DNA of 64,000 nucleotides from SAR324 cluster bacterium (GTDB lineage Bacteria; SAR324; NAC60-12), in contig JADGAV010000028.1 in NCBI GenBank assembly GCA_015231825.1, positions 1-64,000 of the forward strand, written 5' to 3'. The translations under genes and the position numbers were made by a program. Numbering within the stretch: the first letter of the stretch is position 1; each line of letters opens with the position of its first letter. Shown here piece after piece: positions 60,890-64,000 of the stretch. The notes under the pieces are model-generated. The model searched no databases. It saw only the letters and a list, made by a program, of their open reading frames with translations, and was not told where the DNA came from.

Positions 60890-61387
60890 ATGATAAACAA
60901 AATTTCCCGTATAATATTGATAGCATGCGCCATATTCATCGGATTTTCAGTACAGGCAAAAGAAGAAGATATTCCCGCTATCTACTCAGTTGATGTCCTG
61001 TCGATGGATATTTCAAACAAAATCGCGAATGCTGCCGTCAAACATTGCGCCAACCTCGGTTACGAAGTCTCTGCTGCCGTTGTGGGAAGAGATGGGCTTT
61101 TAATTGCTTTTTTGCGCAGCCCCTTTGCAGGTCCCCATACGATCCAGGCCACACAGCAAAAAGCCTATTCAGCGGCATCAATCCAGGCACGGACATCGGC
61201 CATGGGGCACCGTCCTGATCTTAGTTTCGCTCCTGGAATATTATTAATACCCGGGGGAATTCCTCTCAATTTTAACGGGAAATTTTATGGAGGAGTCGCT
61301 GTTGGTGGAGCGCCTCCAGCCATTGATGAAAAATGTGCCGATGCGGGGATTAACGCTGTTAAGGGGATAATGGATTTTGTCGAGTAA
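60890..61387 (+). CDS. Exported GlcG/HbpS family protein
   Basis: The 165-residue protein has a signal peptide (about 1-23) and a GlcG/HbpS domain: ISNKIANAAVKHCANLGYEVSAAVVGRDG, then FAPGILLIPGGIPLNFNGKFYGGVAVGGAPP. HbpS relatives bind heme; others sit with glycolate or PduO-type genes. Secretion to the periplasm and the PGGIPL loop fit the exported branch. AAGG precedes the ATG. Function here is unknown. Confidence 0.87.
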   Translation: MINKISRIILIACAIFIGFSVQAKEEDIPAIYSVDVLSMDISNKIANAAVKHCANLGYEVSAAVVGRDGLLIAFLRSPFAGPHTIQATQQKAYSAASIQARTSAMGHRPDLSFAPGILLIPGGIPLNFNGKFYGGVAVGGAPPAIDEKCADAGINAVKGIMDFVE

Positions 61388-61499
61388 AATATTTTAAAAA
61401 ACGATAAATTGAATTCTTCCCATTGCGGCCTGATTTTTGGGACCCATCCTTCGTCGGCTTCTTTCCGGTATGTATTCAAAACAGATAGAAATTTTGTGA

Positions 61500-62882
<1,383 letters not shown>

Positions 62883-63319
62883 GGAAAACCGGCGTTGTCA
62901 TACGTTTCCTGTATTCGCCTTTTAGTATAAAAGGACGACTATAATTCATGCGACTTTTTTTCTCGGCGACTTTAAGGATGAGATGAATATATTTCATTCT
63001 GATTGAATTGGCCGTGGACTATTATGAATTGATTATAGATACTTCCCTGGCCGATTCGAAACAAAAACAATATCCGTCATTTGGCAGTTGATATTATTTA
63101 AAATTACTTGCATTTGCCGCAAGTTTTGAAACTGACATTCAACCGTCGAGCGCGACTAATTTACTTTTAAGCAACAGAACAACATGATCCGACTTGGGTT
63201 TTTAAATACCAGTAAGTAGTCTGACAGTAGAAGCTTTGATTCTGGGGTTGAAGCTTGTCTTGATCTCAGATTTTTACAGGATTTTTTGGTGAATAGCGCA
63301 TCTGATAGGAGATACTAAC
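62883..63319. other. Intergenic region between metY and putA
   Basis: About 440 bases without a gene. ACTTGC at 63106-63111 and GCAAGT at 63119-63124 form a 6-bp hairpin with a 7-base loop, followed by TTTT-poor sequence. It could be an operator for putA. The minus-strand frame at 63266-63646 runs mostly through putA and is a shadow. No RNA gene is visible. Confidence 0.3.
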
Positions 63320-64000
63320 ATGACAACCGAACATGAACTTCGCGAGGCGATTCATTCTTCTTATTTGTGCGATGAGTCTGCAGCCGTTCGTCAATTGATC
63401 AAAGATCTCGATCTTTCGCTTAAAATGCGGAAGAGGATTCAAAAAGAAGCCATTGCGATTGTTAAGGATCTGAGAGCTGCGAAGACTCCAGGGATGATGG
63501 AAACTTTTATGGCTGAATATGGATTGACCACGGAAGAGGGGGTGGCGCTGATGTGTTTGGCTGAAGCGCTTTTGAGGGTCCCGGATGAAACGACCATTGA
63601 TGCCTTGATTGAAGATAAAATTGCCCCCGCTAACTGGAGCCGTCATCTAGGACACTCCACTTCGCCGCTGGTGAACACTTCGACCTGGGCATTAATGCTG
63701 ACCGGCAAGGTCGTTGCCCCTGCTGAACTCAGCGATTGGGATATAGTTGGAAGTATCCGTCAGCTGATCAAACGGGCGGGTGAACCACTCATCCGAAAAT
63801 CGGTCTCTCAATCAATGAAAATACTCGGCCATCAGTTTGTTTTAGGGAGGGAAATCGACGAGGCGATGAAACGAGCGAAAGGCATGGAGAGCAAAGGATA
63901 CACGTACTCTTATGACATGCTGGGCGAATCTGCGCGCACTCAATCCGATGCCCGTCGTCATTTTATGGCTTATACCAAAGCCATTGCGACATTGTCAGAC
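63320..64000 (+). CDS. putA: Proline utilisation protein PutA, 5' part
   Basis: An open frame from ATG 63320 (GGAG eight bases upstream) runs off the window end after 227 codons. The visible part is the PutA N-terminal arm and the start of the proline dehydrogenase region: MAEYGLTTEEGVALMCLAEA, LRVPDETTIDALIEDKIAP, NTSTWALMLTGKV and MKRAKGMESKGYTYSYDML. PutA oxidises proline to glutamate by FAD-dependent dehydrogenase and NAD-dependent P5C dehydrogenase domains. The protein lacks the N-terminal ribbon-helix-helix repressor of E. coli PutA, so it should be purely enzymatic. Confidence 0.94.
   Translation, partial: MTTEHELREAIHSSYLCDESAAVRQLIKDLDLSLKMRKRIQKEAIAIVKDLRAAKTPGMMETFMAEYGLTTEEGVALMCLAEALLRVPDETTIDALIEDKIAPANWSRHLGHSTSPLVNTSTWALMLTGKVVAPAELSDWDIVGSIRQLIKRAGEPLIRKSVSQSMKILGHQFVLGREIDEAMKRAKGMESKGYTYSYDMLGESARTQSDARRHFMAYTKAIATLSD

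Overview
The window is a gene-dense stretch of about 64 kb (roughly 60 protein genes) from what looks like a free-living, heterotrophic Gram-negative bacterium. A heptose kinase-like gene, a heptosyltransferase-type glycosyltransferase, an apolipoprotein N-acyltransferase and lipobox proteins indicate an outer membrane with LPS. A FliN-type protein and a PilZ protein suggest flagellar motility. TctCBA and sugar ABC uptake point to an aquatic scavenger. A marine deltaproteobacterial or SAR324-like origin is an inference from gene style only. Base composition is even by eye, and I saw no insertion sequence, phage gene, CRISPR array, rRNA or tRNA.

Layout. 1-4.9 kb: a leftward, tightly overlapping CoA-centred operon (CaiB-type CoA-transferase, two hotdog thioesterases, an alpha/beta hydrolase) followed by RidA and a URO-D-like protein. 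5.4-8.5 kb: a LIM-like/DA1-like protein and an SDR on +, then an LCIB-type (theta-like) carbonic anhydrase homologue and a glyoxalase-fold protein on -. 9-12 kb: a tctCBA tricarboxylate transporter, with tctA apparently starting at an AUA codon. 12.2-15.5 kb: metallo-hydrolase, small membrane protein, nitroreductase and AI-2E family permease. 15.7-20.3 kb: a 1.5-kaa single-chain biotin-dependent carboxylase with inverted domain order. 20.3-25 kb: WbuC-like cupin, TPR lipoprotein, second lipoprotein, HAD phosphatase and aspartate-racemase-like protein. 25.2-32.4 kb: a rightward run with D-cysteine desulfhydrase, propionyl-CoA synthetase, RNase D-like exonuclease, LarA-like protein and a two-subunit CoA-transferase. 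32.4-46.5 kb: envelope, redox and housekeeping genes (Lnt, DsbA-like, HldE-like, SHMT, PilZ, NadD, BatA-like VWA, FliN, GT9, DUF4254, RibD-type deaminase). 46.7-60.7 kb: rhodanese and a large leftward sugar locus with a divergent AraC regulator and aldo/keto reductase. 60.9-64 kb: GlcG/HbpS-like protein, O-acetylhomoserine sulfhydrylase and the 5' part of putA.

The most coherent physiological unit is the sugar locus. A glucose/oligosaccharide-type ABC importer feeds a sugar epimerase/isomerase, a Gfo/Idh/MocA oxidoreductase, a GH3 beta-glucosidase and a GH2 beta-mannosidase. Neither glycosidase has a signal peptide, so imported oligosaccharides would be cleaved inside the cell. The points most worth a second look are the inverted carboxylase fusion, the AUA start of tctA, the degenerate DA1-like and HldE adenylyltransferase active sites, the LCIB homologue, and a 46-residue basic protein with a good ribosome-binding site that is easy to miss.
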